The notes: generated by a model not told the origin, from the letters alone. Shown: positions 39,801 through 52,124, counted from the first letter of the stretch. The stretch is DNA of 64,000 nt from Coturnix japonica (GCF_001577835.2 NC_029526.1:8623918-8687917); one strand, 5' to 3'. Numbers and translations: made by a program.

Positions 39801-41983
39801 AACCAGAGGCAATATGGTGAAATCATTCCGGATGTCAGTTGTGCAGTTGGCCCTGGCAATCCATGGAGATAAAGGCTGCTGATCAGTAACTTTCTCTGAT
39901 AATTCTTGAAAGAAGTATTTTCTTTCAAATGAATTGAGTTTGTTTGTTTGTTTGTTTTTCATAGACAGCGTGGCTATCAAAGATGAGCCTGGTGTTTCTT
40001 CATTGGCTACTCTGAAGCAGGAACAGAATGATGCAGAAGAATTTGGCCCAAAGTTGCCTCCATCTTTTTCTTCTGGTAGGTTCTGTAGACTTGTAGCGTA
40101 TAAATTCTATGTGTTAAAGAAAAATATACATACATCTTTAGTAAATGTTTGTGAATCAGTACCTTACTACTTACATGTCAGGTCAAACATGTCAACACGC
40201 GCTTAGTTTCCATGCTGTGAGGGACTAGCAGGAATCTTTTTGCCTGTACTAACTTCGTTGTAGTTCCACAGAGTCAAGGTTAATGAACTGTAATGGAGAT
40301 ATAGAATGAGCATTGCAGTTTCCTTATTAATGGATTGAAAAGGTGTTTCGTTACAGTAGGAACATTCAGTTAGAAGTTTACCCATTTCACACCTATTTGA
40401 AAGCTTTTCTTAAACCAGCCTGTTACATTAATATAGAATTTAAATATAAAAATTACCTTTTTGTTGTTGTTTGTATTTTTTGTTTCTGCGTTTGCTTTGC
40501 AATTCAGGCTCTACGTGGCAACAAGAAACAGTGGTGCCAGCAAGTTCTCCAGGGCCTAGTAAGAAAGAAAAACATAAAAAGAACAGAGAAAAACACAAGA
40601 CTAAGAGAGATCACAGACATAAAAAGGAAAAGGTATTTAATTAAAATAATTGATTTATTGGTTCTTTGATCAAATTTTCTTGTGATTTATTTAGTGTGTT
40701 TGAGCTGGAATAACAGATTCTCAGGTGATTTCAGGCTGAAATCTGAGAACATTCAGCTAAGTGCTGCTTTTCCCATTTATATAATGTGAGTACAGACAGA
40801 ATGTTAGTGTTTAATGTTTGATGCTGAAGATGGAAGATGTCAGACACATTCTGAGAGCTGTGTATAACTCACAACTTCTATATAAACGAATAATCAAATT
40901 CTTGTTTTGATGAGGTTGAAGTGTTGGAAAGAGATGAGTAGTTTTGGCATTTATTTTTCTTTGTTAGCTCAGGCTGGATAGTGCCCCAGCAAAAGTCATT
41001 GTTAAGTATTTCAATTGTAGTGTCTATGATTAAACTGACTTTTGGAGACATTTGCTTTTTTGTTGTTATCACCTTTCAGAAGAAACCAGCTCTTTCAAAA
41101 TGAAAACTGTGGTATAATGAATTGTTTTTCTTTGTACAGAAAAAGAAACACAGGAAACACAAAACCAAAGGAAAACACAAGAATAAAAAGTCAGAAAAAG
41201 ACAGCAGCTCAGATACTACAGACAGCAGTGACAGCCTTAGTGATATAGATTCTACAAACCTGTCACCTAAGGAACTTCTAAGAAGGTAAATAGTTGACTG
41301 AAGTACTTGCAGACTTTACAGTGGATAAATGAAACCTCAGTGTAGGAGTTTGCAGTTCAGTAAACTTATTCATAGCAAATATGGATCAGCAGGTCTTTCT
41401 TTGTTTCTAAATCCTGATAGTTTGTTTAATGAAGTGAGGAAATGTTGCAGGTATCTTAAGCTGTGGGGTAATTCATTTTATAATGGAGGCCTGTAGAGAT
41501 AAAAGGGTCTACACAGAACGTTATGTTAGTTATCAGGGTTTATAGTTACAGGTGAATGATGCTTTGAAGGAATTCAAGAAATGCAGATGGCGAGTCATAT
41601 TTCCATGACTTTGTCTACTGTCTTTACTTGGAAATGTTGGAAGCAATGTTGTCTGCTTCTGAATGTTTAAGTCAGCTTCATTTTGTTGATAATCACCAAG
41701 AGATCAGTTCAGACGGATACACTGTATGGCTTTGATACTTGTGATGATTCTGTGCTTTAGCAAGGAGCAGTGCACAGAGTAGTTTGACTTTGTTTGATAG
41801 TTTGGAAGTCTTTGTGTTTGCTGTGCACTGAGATAAAGTGTTTTTTATCCAAAGTCATTGATATTTCTTAATTTAAGGTTAAAAAAAACTGCTCAAGTAA
41901 TTAAGTATTCTTAATGATGTATGTGACTATTTAGTCTGTCCTTTTTCTTTCTTTCTTTTAGATTGAAACAACTTCAGTATTGA
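30615..41983 (+). CDS. GPATCH1: GPATCH1, G-patch domain-containing protein 1, complete
   Basis: Twenty exons: 30615-30690, 31477-31611, 31895-31980, 32402-32562, 32901-32998, 33162-33220, 33551-33796, 34588-34735, 35360-35439, 35991-36195, 36549-36836, 37237-37418, 37701-37828, 38077-38210, 38589-38758, 39428-39635, 39965-40075, 40508-40632, 41140-41285, 41962-41983. Phases close throughout and give 935 aa (human about 931). The N-terminal conserved region ([19 protein letters not shown]) precedes the G-patch at about 153-199 ([20 protein letters not shown]), then [33 protein letters not shown] and [32 protein letters not shown] (746-757) is followed by an acidic serine cluster. The C-terminus is Lys/His-rich from about 850 and probably nuclear-targeting. 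GPATCH1 is a spliceosome-associated G-patch protein; such domains activate DEAH helicases, and DHX35 is the reported partner. The last exon codes only seven residues. Confidence 0.97.
37152..37172. repeat. T21 homopolymer in GPATCH1 intron 11
   Basis: An uninterrupted run of 21 T lies 64-84 bases before the exon at 37237. A run this long is prone to length change and to sequencing error. Confidence 0.9.
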
Positions 41984-42254
41984 AGAGGCATCTTCATTGC
42001 TGTGTGATTTTTAGATCTCAAATTTTTGATCTCCTCCATGATGGTAGATCAGTGATGTATATATGTACTTTGAAGCATTGTAGATAATGTATTCATATTG
42101 AATTTGTTTGAAAGTAAATGTTTATATGTTTATTTTGTGATGTTTCATAGGATTAAAATATAATGATTATGGAATGTTGAAAAAGACCTCTTCCGTGCAG
42201 CATAATGTGAAATACTGCAGGTTCTGTCTTAATTAACACAAAGCAAGATATTTT

Positions 42255-42292
42255 AATAAACCAAGTATTACAAATCATTTTTGTACAATAAA
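42255..42292 (+). terminator. GPATCH1: GPATCH1 polyadenylation signals (two AATAAA)
   Basis: AATAAA occurs at 42255-42260 and again at 42287-42292, about 270-310 bases after the GPATCH1 stop. Either would give a 3' UTR of about 300 nt. They are the first canonical signals after the stop. Confidence 0.65.
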
Positions 42293-42299
42293 TCATAAC

Positions 42300-43280
42300 C
42301 TCAGACCTTTATAACCTTAGATCTCTCAAGAAGGATGGCAACGGCACAGAGCTGCTCCGCGGTGGTTTACATAAGGCAGTAGGAAAAATTTATCAGCCAC
42401 AAGGGTGGTCAGACATGGGCAGCACCTGGTGAGGTGGCTGATTCCCTATGTCTGCCAGTGTTCTCGAAGCTGCCTTCAATAGTATGCCTTAAGTTTTGGT
42501 TAGCCCTAAAGAGGTCAGGTGGTTGGACTCGATCATCTTTGAAAGCTATTTCCAACCATTCTCCTTTCCCTTCTCTCTGAAGGGCAAACATTTGTTGGAG
42601 TTAATCTAAGGACTTAAAAACTGAAGTAATGTAAAATATGTATTGAGTGTGTGTATTTTCTATTGCTTCTAACATTTATAATGCAGAAATTCAGGTTGCA
42701 TTTTCCCAGCATCTGGCTGTAACTGGAGCTGGAACATCTCCCAAGTACATATAGCATTTGTCATAGCAGACCTAAACCTAAACTGTCAGTTTGACAGAAA
42801 TTAAGGCTGAGTTAGCCTTAATATGTTAATACTATAATTATATCTGCATTATTCAGCAATTATGTATATTTACAATGGAAGCACTACTTTTATTTCATGC
42901 AATACATTTAGGAAATACTTGCAGCTTGCAGTATTAATGTAAGCTACAAACCAGCAAGCTGTTAAGTAGACCCACAGCCCATCACCTTCCAGGTGCACAG
43001 GGACTCCAAAACAACCTTATCTAAACTTAAGAACAAAAACCTTAACTGAAATCCTCTGTTGTAGGTTCTTTTTCACTCCAGATGTATCTTTCAGTATCTG
43101 CAGCTCTGTAGCAGCTCTTTGTTAGAGCAAGGTGCTTAATAGTTGTGTGTTGAATTGCAGAATGTGTGGTTTTTAAAATAAAGCCAAAACCAACATCTGT
43201 GGATGGGAGAGAAAACATCTAAAGCTTTGAGGAGGTTGCCTCTGCTGCAGGGAAGCAATAAAACTGACCCTGTGTTGTAC
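42300..43280. other. Intergenic gap between GPATCH1 and WDR88
   Basis: A gap of about 1 kb between two genes in tandem. It holds a decayed CR1-like fragment near its start and otherwise AT-rich unique sequence without exons. GC content rises from about 43.3 kb at the WDR88 start. Confidence 0.6.
42405..42570 (+). mobile_element. Probable degenerate CR1 3'-end fragment
   Basis: GAGGTCAGGTGGTTGGACTC, GATCATCTTTGAAAGC and TTTCCAACC (about 42510-42560) match the order of the CR1 3' region (GGTTGGACTAGATGATC... then TTCCAACC), but the body upstream is poorly matched and no ATTCTGTG tail remains. An old CR1 is the best call; another avian repeat with a similar 3' end is possible. Confidence 0.5.
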
Positions 43281-43284
43281 CAGC

Positions 43285-43419
43285 ATGGCGGTGACAGAGC
43301 GAACCTACACGGTGCAGCCAAGGCCTCAGGGCCGCGTTCCCGCCAGCGGGCAGCCCGTGTCTGAGGTGATGTGGGCGGCATGGCGGCAGGGGGCAGCCGC
43401 GGGGAGCCCTTGGCCATAG
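43285..43419 (+). other. Upstream ORF (44 codons) overlapping the WDR88 start
   Basis: An ATG at 43285, within CAGCATGGCGG (a YY1-like match), opens a 44-codon frame that ends at TAG 43417-43419. It overlaps the first 40 bases of the WDR88 coding sequence in another frame. If the mRNA starts upstream of 43285, this frame would be met first by scanning ribosomes. Confidence 0.6.
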
Positions 43420-43520
43420 AGCCGCTGCCTGAGCCCCAGCCCGAGATGTTCTCAGCCGAGGAGAGCTGGGAGGACCAGGAGCAAACGGGGGAGGTGGGCC
43501 GGGCTGCTGGGAGGAAGGGA
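43310..43520 (+). promoter_or_regulatory. WDR88: GC-rich promoter/first-exon region of WDR88
   Basis: A short GC- and CpG-enriched block surrounds the WDR88 first coding exon, in contrast to AT-rich flanks. It is much smaller than the RHPN2 island. No TATA box was assigned. Confidence 0.55.
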
Positions 43521-46500
43521 GCACCAGCAGAGTGTGTTCAGGGCTCCTGAAAGCTCAGCACTAACGCTTGGGGCAGGTTGGCCTTGCGGTGGCTTAGTTC
43601 ACACAGAATTGTGGTGGGCGCTCAGTGACTGGAGAAAGACGTTCTCAGAGTATGGCTCACACTGATGGTGGTGGTCGTGGCTAAACAGCACAGGCTTGGG
43701 GCCTCTGGTGCTGCCTCTCCACGGGCCAGAATCACTGAAACACAAAGGTTTTTTTGAAAGACTTGAGGGAGAGACTTCCTGAGACTTAAAAATATATATT
43801 ACTTTGCTTGAGAGAAACTTGGAAAAATAAACAAAAGAAAACAACCCAGCCCATTCTCTCCAGAAAATACAAATCAAATCCATCAGTTTTTCTTTCTCCA
43901 CCAGGCTGTGACCAACTCGAGCAGCTGCAGCCCAGTGCTGGAGCAGGATGTGTCCTCTCCACACAGAGCTCTGCTGCTGCATTGCACTGCACTGTGTGGG
44001 CATGGCTGCCCCAAGGGCTTCCAGGAGAAGATTTCCTAAACTTTGCTCTATTTGCTTACAGATTCAGTTTAAAATTCTGAGAGGGCACAGCGATACTGTG
44101 AGCTCCTGCCATTTTTGCTGTGAAGACTCAAAAATACTTTCGTGCTCTTACGACAGAACAGTGAAGCTCTGGGTATGTTGTGGACACAACAACAAATTAA
44201 AAAACCAAACCAACGTCCATCGCGCTGATGCCTTAATATGAGGGGTGAAATAATTTTGTAAAGAATCTGAAATAGCCTCCTCACAGAGGAAGGTGGCAGA
44301 GTAGGATGAGCAAGGAATGATAATGTTGGTCAGTGTGATGGATGTTGGCCTTTTTGCAGTTTTGGTCTTCATCCGTATCACTGCAGTACAGCAGTGAACC
44401 TCTGGTTGGTTCTGTACAACAACAAAAAGTCCTGGTACTGGTGCCTGGACCAGGCTGGTGTGGAAACAGGCTCGTGAAACATGAGACAGCACTTAGATGG
44501 ACACTATTGATGAGCATGGCTATCAGTGTAGAGTTAGGCATAGGTTACTGTGAATGAACACAGCATTCACAATTGGTTTTTGGAATACACAAATAAGTTG
44601 CTGTTTGTATTTTTAGATTAGATCACACGTCAGGCTAACCTTATTTCCCAAGCTTTGTTTTCCTTTGGTTTTGTGGTGCTGTGTTATTTTTTTTCCACAA
44701 AAAAGCACTTCCCAATCAAACTCCTCTGGATTTATTTAAGGATGTTGCCAAAGGATTTCCTGTTCAAATGTTTGAAGAGCACACAGCCCCAGTTTCTGAA
44801 TGCAACCCAAGTCCTGATGGCAGAAGGTGACTATTTGCTATCACTATTTATTAAAAAAGTAGGTGACAATTAACATGATTTTCAAGGTTAAATGTGATTA
44901 TGTGTGAAAAGCGTTGGACAAATTTAGAACAAACCAGTTACTCAGTTGTTTCTGTGGTTTTCTAGTTCATCAAAGTCAAGCTTCTATTGCTTAATTTTCT
45001 GCTCGTTATCCCTTTATCTTTGTCTGGTAGCAGCTTGTTCACTGCCAGACTCCTTCATCTTCAGTTCATTTCGCATACAGTTTGTACAGCAGTGCTTAAA
45101 TCTTTTGGTTTTTATTTGGTGGCCACTGAAGGAACAGTCCAAGTCACGACCTTTTCAGGGCAAAGGAATTACTACTTGTGAGTTACTTGTGGCTGGGAGT
45201 CCATGGTTTATGTTCTGAAAGGAGCAGAGGTATTGCATAGAAGAACAACACCGAAGCCAAGGCACAGGGGTTCATCTGTCACTGAGATTTATGTGGTCAT
45301 AAAAGTTCTGTATTGTTTATTAATGTTCCGTATCCTTTCCATTAAGCCTGTAATTTCAATTTAGGAAGAAATGTATCTTATCTAGTGTCAATCTCTGGGT
45401 ATAATAATTAACACTGCAGCACGCATTAACATTTGGTTGAGTAGAGGATGTCATGTGTTGCCTCCAGTGCTATTATTTCTGCTATATTTTATCATTAATT
45501 TGTAGTTTAAATCAATTTAAATCAAATTAAAGAGTTGACTGATCACTTTTTGATCACTGGATTGTGTATGTGCCCTTCTGCCTGCTGCCTCCCAACAGAA
45601 AATGCCACCAGTTCCTTATCTTCTTGTTACTTCTCGTGCTAAGTGCTTCCATTTAGGAGCAGAAATGATGCAAGTGAAGGCAACGTACACATAATGAAAA
45701 GAATAGGTTTGAGAATATATTTTTAGTTCACATATTTTTAGTTCACATAAAGTTTCCTGGGCAAAATCTTGCCCAAGCGGCATTCTGTAAACTTGATCAA
45801 AAACAGAAAAACAAGCCACAATAGAACTAAAACCATTTGCCCTGTGCTACAAATACTGTGACATTCCATGTAGATGTTATTTTAGATAATTGGAAATACT
45901 AAAATAAAATACTGTGAGGGCAAACTTGGTGACCTCCTCATTCATGGAAACCTGCCACTTCTCATCAATTAGCTTTGCTGTGTAATGTGGGTTTGTGTTT
46001 GTGCAGATCAGTGTCTGAACATCACGTACATGACATTATTGTTAGTTTGTATTTGAAATATAAATAATTACACATTTTAAACTGCAAAAGGCAATTTTGG
46101 CTGCGGTGTTTACAAATGAATGAGTCAGGATGGTAAGTCGTTGTCGGAATTAAAAGCATTTATTTTCAAATATCTTCTCTTGAGCGAAAACATTGAGTGC
46201 TGTTTTCATGGTCATTTTTAGAGTGGTAACATCATCCTATGATAGAACTGTCAAGACTTGGGATATGGAAACGGGAAAAGTGCTTGTATGTATCCTTTGA
46301 GTGCATCCTCAGGAAGGTGTAGCTGTAAAATTCAGATGCGTTCCTTCATTACTGGCAAATAAAAAAATCCAAAGCATTCTATCTTTGTACAATTCATTAC
46401 AATCAGGGTATTCAGGCTTGATTTTTAGTCTGGCTTTTGATCTGATTGGTTGTTTGATCATGTTGAGTCCCTTAATGATGAAGATGTCTCGGTTATTTCA

Positions 46501-49500
46501 GATAAAAATGGCTGTAATAATAATCATCTGTCTCAGAAGATGTTAGACTGATTGAATTAATGTTTTAAGATTTGAACAAGATATCCCTATCTAATTTTAA
46601 ACTTACTGTTATTTTACAAATAGAATTGGATGTAAATGCTTCTATCACCTTTCACCAAACTAAAGTAATACCAAGCCCGTTTCTTCTGAGCCTACTTAGA
46701 GATTAAAGCCAGTGCTGTTAAAGACTCTTATCTCTAACCCTCAAGTGTGTTTCCAAAACCCTTTATTTTCTCTTTAGTGGACAATAGAACATGAAGGTAT
46801 CGTAACTTCATGTAATATTTCCCGTGATGGCAAATATGTGGTATCTGGCTCGGAAAATGGCAATGCCATATCTGTTTTTGATGCAGTACGTGCAACAAAG
46901 GTGGCACGTGTCCAAGGTAAGATTTATGACTTTTAAGTCTTGTTTATGCAGCTCTCGAGTTCTTTTATTTCTTAATAATTATAATGAACTCAGTTCGGTT
47001 CAGATGCCCTTCCTTGATAAACGTCAGTGTTTTGGAGATAGACTGGTGCATAGCTGCTGTGGGTAGTTCTGCCCTTCAGACCCATGCACTGAGATGGAAA
47101 GCTAATGATTCAAAGCTGGGAAGCAGCTTTACAGTATTTCCTCTTGGTGTGTTTTCCATAGGTCATCACAGGAGTACAATCACAAGATGCTGCTTTGAGC
47201 CTGGTAATCAGAGAGTGACTTCAGTATCATATGATAAGACTATAAAGCTGTGGGATATGGTAGCTCGATCCACCTCAATTACTATTAAAGAGTAAGAAAT
47301 AATGCTATAGTTAATTATGCGTGGTATTGTTTGCATCCTTGACAATTATCAGTGAGTTATGGCAAGATTTGACCTAATTAATTTATATATAAGCAGATGA
47401 TATACATGGAATGCGTGAATGAAAATTTCCACTCAAGCTTCCTGCTGTAAATAATTGAAAAGTTGTGTTTTGGCAGCATTTTTGTGCTAGTTTTAGAGCT
47501 CTTATGTTGTTTTATATACATTGGAAGAAGCATATGCGATATAGTGCTGAAGTATAAACTTATTGGTGTAATTCTTAATAATTAGGAAGAATTTATAATT
47601 GACAAGTGAGAAGATCAAATATTACATGGAATAAAGAAGCCTTTAAAAGCATTATGTAGTGAAGGAGAAATAATACAGTGGTCGTTTAGAATTTTAATAG
47701 TTTTTCCTATATAATTATAGACCATCTTTGGCTTCCCTCTTTGGCTTCTTTTCATCTCTCATGTGCTCTTTGTGAGCTCCTACAGCTCCCTGTGCTAAAC
47801 CCGTACATCTCTCACTGAAATAAGTATTACATTTAAAAATTAGGCCAATGTGGGGCGTTGTTATCATTTTTAAGAATAAATTATACAATAGATATCAAGT
47901 GAACTGTTAAAATAGCAGTAGCTTTAAATAAACTCAACAAATATAGCTTTGAATTATAACAACGATAAACAGAGAGTGCCTTTAAACAGTAATAAAATGC
48001 TCTATTGAGGGATTAGGAATTATTTTGGATGGGAAATTCAATCTGGAGCATTGTAATAATATTTCCTTTAAATCACAGTGACGACAGCTTTGTTTCCTGT
48101 AAGAGATGCTCGTGATCCCTCCCCTGGTGCAGACTGCAGGAAGCCCCAGAGTTCTTAGCCTGTTCCAGAGCTTCCAAATTCCTTTTATAGACTTTAATAT
48201 AAATTGATTCATCACTTTCCTCTGAGTATTAGAATGAAAATTCACATGACTTTTTTGGTAACTTGCTTTTAAAGAAGTGTGGTTGTTCTGTAGCTGCAAT
48301 TGCTCACACAATGTTGGGGTTGACTCCAGCCTGTGGCTCACCCTGCAAGGGGCCCAAACCCATGCAGGCTGCAGGGCTGTGAGTAGTTCCAGAGGCTTTA
48401 CAGATCTATCCATGCAGTTAACATTCAGGACATTTATGGTGTTCTAATGGATGGAGCGAGCGCTCAGTGCTGCAAGAGGCTCTGAGAGCTTGATAATGGT
48501 TACAAAACCTCACTGTTGGGGTGTTTTCATGTTTTAGGGGACACAGCAATGCTATCTCTGATTGCTGCTTTACATCTGATGGTCGTTACTTGTGCACAGC
48601 ATCCTGGGACAGGAGCTTAAAAATATGGGACATAAAGACAGAAGCATTTCAGAGTCGTGGACCTGTTACCTTGAACCAGGGACATGAGGGTTCTGTTAGT
48701 TCCTGTTGTTTTAGCCACGATGGTGAGTTATCTGAATACCAGCACATGGTGTAACTCAGTGTCTGTGTATGTGACATAACAGGTGAGCCACAAGTCACCG
48801 CTCCAATCATGTAAGTAATTTGTCATTTCCAAGATAGCATATTTAATTACAAGAAAATGATCTCTGCTTAAATTGAAGCTGATGACCAGATCACAGACTA
48901 GCAGCTCCTCTGCAAGCATGAAATTTGTATTATTGCAAACTGCCGTTGTACTGGAACAGAATCTCTTCACTGGAATGGGCTGATGAGAGTTTCTTTATGT
49001 TTTGGTCTAATTAGCTGTTCCCTTTTGCTACTTCACTACTATTACTATTTTTACTATTGCTGTTTACTATTACATTGCTATTATGTAAACTTAGGCTTAC
49101 TGTTTATAAAATCAAGAACATTAGCAACAAATAGCCAAAAGGAACTTCAGGCATCTTGTCAAGGCAGGACTAATAGCTCATTCTTTATATTGTGTTAACC
49201 AAGTCTGACACAGTGCTAGAAGGAGTCTCTTACTAGCCTGTACATCAAAGCAAATATACTGTAAATATTCTGATTCCATGTTTCAGCATCACTTGTACTA
49301 TCTGGTGGATACGACAACGCAATAGTCGTATGGGAAACAGATGCAGGATATAAGAAGTTAAGCTTAAAGGTACTGCGGTTTTATTTGGCCAGTAGTTTGA
49401 TGAGAAGCTGTAAAGTGTGTGCTCCTTTCAAAGCGTTGTATTTATTGTTACCCAATATCCTTGCCCATCCTTTGCAGATACGGGCAGGAATACATGCTGA

Positions 49501-51023
49501 CTTTGTGCAGTGTAATTTGTTAGAACAATATATTCTTACCTTGGCTTTAAGTTAGATTTTGCTTTACTGTAGGGCCACTGGGATTGGGTGACAGATGTCG
49601 CAATTAGTAGAAGCAAGAAGTGGATTCTTTCAGCCTCAAAGGTGATCACCACTTCCCTGATGCAGTTTCAAGAGCTAAATCATAAATGGATGTGAAGATT
49701 TCATCCCTTTGTGTCAGGTTTTGCTTAATGATGTTTCACAATAATACAGTTGCTCATAAACCTTCTATGTTCTAATCAACATCTACATCAAATAATTATA
49801 GAAAATCTTAAAAAGAATGTGATAACTGTGTTTATTTTTTGTTTTCTTAAAGCATCCATGCAGTTTTAAGATTGCTGCAGGTTGTTTCCAAAGATACGAT
49901 GCTTAAACGTGACAGAGGTTTAGCACTCTCCTGTTGAGAGACTCATCTAAAGAATTGAGAGCTCATCTTCTCAGAAATCATGTAGATCAGCGTTTTGGTG
50001 ATGCACAAACATGTCACAATGATTGCTTTTATTTCTCAGGATTCCACTTTGAGACTGTGGAACATTGAAAAGATGGATTGCTTACCTTCAGTGATAGAAA
50101 GCAGAAAAGAAAAAGGCTCAAAAATTGCTCAGGTTGTATCAATTTATTTCCTAGTCACACCTCATACTTCATCCAGGAACAAACTTTGACTTTTAAAGGG
50201 AAGCCTGAGATTTGCTACTTGAAAGCACTAACAGGTTGTTCTTTCTTTGTTAAAGATCTGCCCACCTTTTTTTGGGGGGGTGGAATGTAGTAGTAACAGT
50301 TCTCCTTTAAAACTGGTTGTGGTAAGGGCACCAATTCACATGCAGAGCTGCATCAAACAATAAAATATGTCATTGACTTTTCTGTGTTTTCTGTTAAATT
50401 TGAAATTAATGCTGCATAGAGTCCACTGCAAGAGTGACTTCACGTATGTGGTCAGCAGCAAAACTACTTCATCCTGACTATTCCGGGTTAATATTCCATC
50501 CAAAATTACTACTATCTATCTACCTGTAGCAGCTTTCCTTTCTTTCTTTTCCTTTTTCCTTTCAACACACGCCCACTAAAATCAAAATTATTCATCAGAT
50601 TATGGTCAGATTTGAAAAACAATATAAAAACCCACAAAAATCACATAGTGGCTGCCACCAAGACAGAACAGCTTAGAACTGGATACCATCGGGTTACCCC
50701 AAAAATAAGGCATGATTCTGCATGAGTGGAAAAAAAATAATCAGAGCTCACATCAAGTGTAACTTTATTCAGGGGATCTCAGAAATCTGGCCTACCTGTG
50801 TGTGTGCAGAGCTGAATTCTGAGGGCAATAATGCACATCTATCACATGATTAACCAAACTGCCATTTTCATTGTATTCATACCAGTGTGAAGAATGTGAA
50901 AGACCTTTCCTAAGTCTGCAGCACAGTGACTTTGAAGTGATATCCAAGTGTGTATTCTGTCGTCTGTCTTCTCCAGCAAGAAATATTTTGCCATCGCCAC
51001 CTTCCATCCCTCCTGATCTTTAA
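43380..51023 (+). CDS. WDR88: WDR88 (PQWD), seven-WD-repeat protein with a C-terminal four-cysteine module, complete
   Basis: Eleven exons: 43380-43493, 44062-44172, 44741-44826, 46222-46285, 46778-46916, 47162-47291, 48538-48722, 49287-49369, 49573-49641, 50040-50132 and 50886-51023. Phases close and give 403 aa (human about 472). After a Pro/Glu-rich start come seven WD units, enough for one beta-propeller: GHSDTVSSCHF...DRTVKLWD, EHTAPVSECNP...DRTVKTWD, EHEGIVTSCNI...ISVFD, GHHRSTITRCCF...DKTIKLWD, GHSNAISDCCF...DRSLKIWD, GHEGSVSSCCF...AIVVWE, GHWDWVTDVAI...STLRLWN. The last exon encodes CEEC...CVFC, a probable zinc knuckle, and ends at TAA 51021-51023. WDR88 has no established function that I know of; propellers of this type usually act as protein-binding platforms. 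Identification rests on synteny, the propeller and the tail. The first exon is least certain. Confidence 0.92.
49029..49083. repeat. Imperfect TAC/TAT trinucleotide repeat
   Basis: Units of CTACTATTA / TTTACTATT recur through the interval, in WDR88 intron 7. It is degenerate, so probably old. Confidence 0.75.
50359..50364 (+). terminator. WDR88: Candidate intronic polyadenylation signal in WDR88 intron 10
   Basis: AATAAA lies 227 bases after the weak donor of exon 10 (CAG|GTTGTA). Reading through that donor reaches TGA at 50187-50189, upstream of this signal, so a complete short mRNA could end here. Confidence 0.4.
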
Positions 51024-52120
51024 ATTCATCTGGCAGTCTTTGGATGTTAACATACGTGAGTATAAGTGGAGTGTCTGTACACCTTCATGTACTGCACATA
51101 TAAAGCTGAATGTTTAATCTTGTGCTGCCATAGTATTCTGGAGGAATGATAAACTACGCTGCTGAGCAGGGTCTGTTGTGACAGGACGAGGGCAAATGGT
51201 TTCAGACTAAGAGAGGAGAGATTTAGACTGGATACAAGGAAGAAAGATGATGATAAGGGTGGTGATGCCCCATCCCTGCAGGCACAATGACTGAGCACCC
51301 AATGGAGCTGTAGGTCCCTGTTCACTGTAGGGAAGTTGGACCAGATGCCTTTAAGGGTCCGTTGTGACTCAGACAATTCTATGATCCCACACTTTGCTGA
51401 TCCCCTGAGCAGCTGTGCCTCCTCACATCAAGATTGTAGCTGCCCCGCAGCTGAAGTCTGTGTAGTGTGGGACTGGAGGACAAAATTATTTACTTGCCTG
51501 CTGGTAAATTTTAAACAATTTTAAATGAATACAACAGTTCCAAGCTCAGTTTATTAATGAACATGTATGAATTATAAATTATTGTCAAGTTTCCTTCCAT
51601 TTCTTAGATAAACAATTCTTCTTCACTATGGCACACAGCATCTTGGCTTTCAGAGGGCATCAGAAGGAGCTTCGTAAGTAACACAATGAACTTGTTTTCC
51701 CTCTTGCTGCCATACTCCTGTAACTCTGCTGTGCAATAACCTCCAGCCATCTGAAGAAGCTGTAGTTTGTCTGACACAATTCAGCACAAACTAGTTCTGT
51801 CTAATAAGGGTCCACCCAGCACAGAGCACGGTATTCTGGGGAGCAACCTGAGGTTTATATCTACTTAGTGTACGTGTGAATATCAATTAATAAAATATTT
51901 TGTGTTTCAAAGTGTCTGGAAGCCTTGTTCCTAACAGCGGCATTTTCAGCGCTTTCAACATTTCTTTCCAAGATACTCAGCAGAGGGAGGATCCCTGGAG
52001 CAGGATGTTCGCTCAGCTGTTGATGGAGGTACGTTCCGCAGGTGAGCCGCTCCTCGGGGCGGTGCGGGGCCGGGCCGTGCTGTGCTGATGTATTGGGCCC
52101 GCCAAGCACACAGCGCTATC
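51024..52120. other. WDR88 3' UTR and gap up to the tRNA gene
   Basis: After the WDR88 stop there is a variant signal TATAAA at 51099-51104 and a canonical AATAAA at 51889-51894. Either could end the WDR88 mRNA. A decayed CR1 lies between them. GC content climbs from about 52.02 kb toward the tRNA. No further exon was recognised; the frame at 51900-52088 shows no domain. Confidence 0.55.
51170..51388 (+). mobile_element. Degenerate CR1 3'-end fragment with an internal deletion
   Basis: GGCAAATGGTTTCAGACTAA, GAGAGATTTAGACTGGATAC, GATGCCCCATCCCTGCAGG and the end ACAATTCTATGATCC follow the CR1 3' end in order. The block that usually reads CTGGAACAGGCTGCCCAG is missing and the rest is well diverged. 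It is clearly older than the CR1 at 1065-1379. Confidence 0.75.
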
Positions 52121-52124
52121 GCCC

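Noticed and set aside
43369-43380. ATG at 43369 as the WDR88 start
   Set aside because: It belongs to the upstream ORF frame, which ends at 43419, and cannot reach the WD-repeat frame; the ATG at 43380 does.
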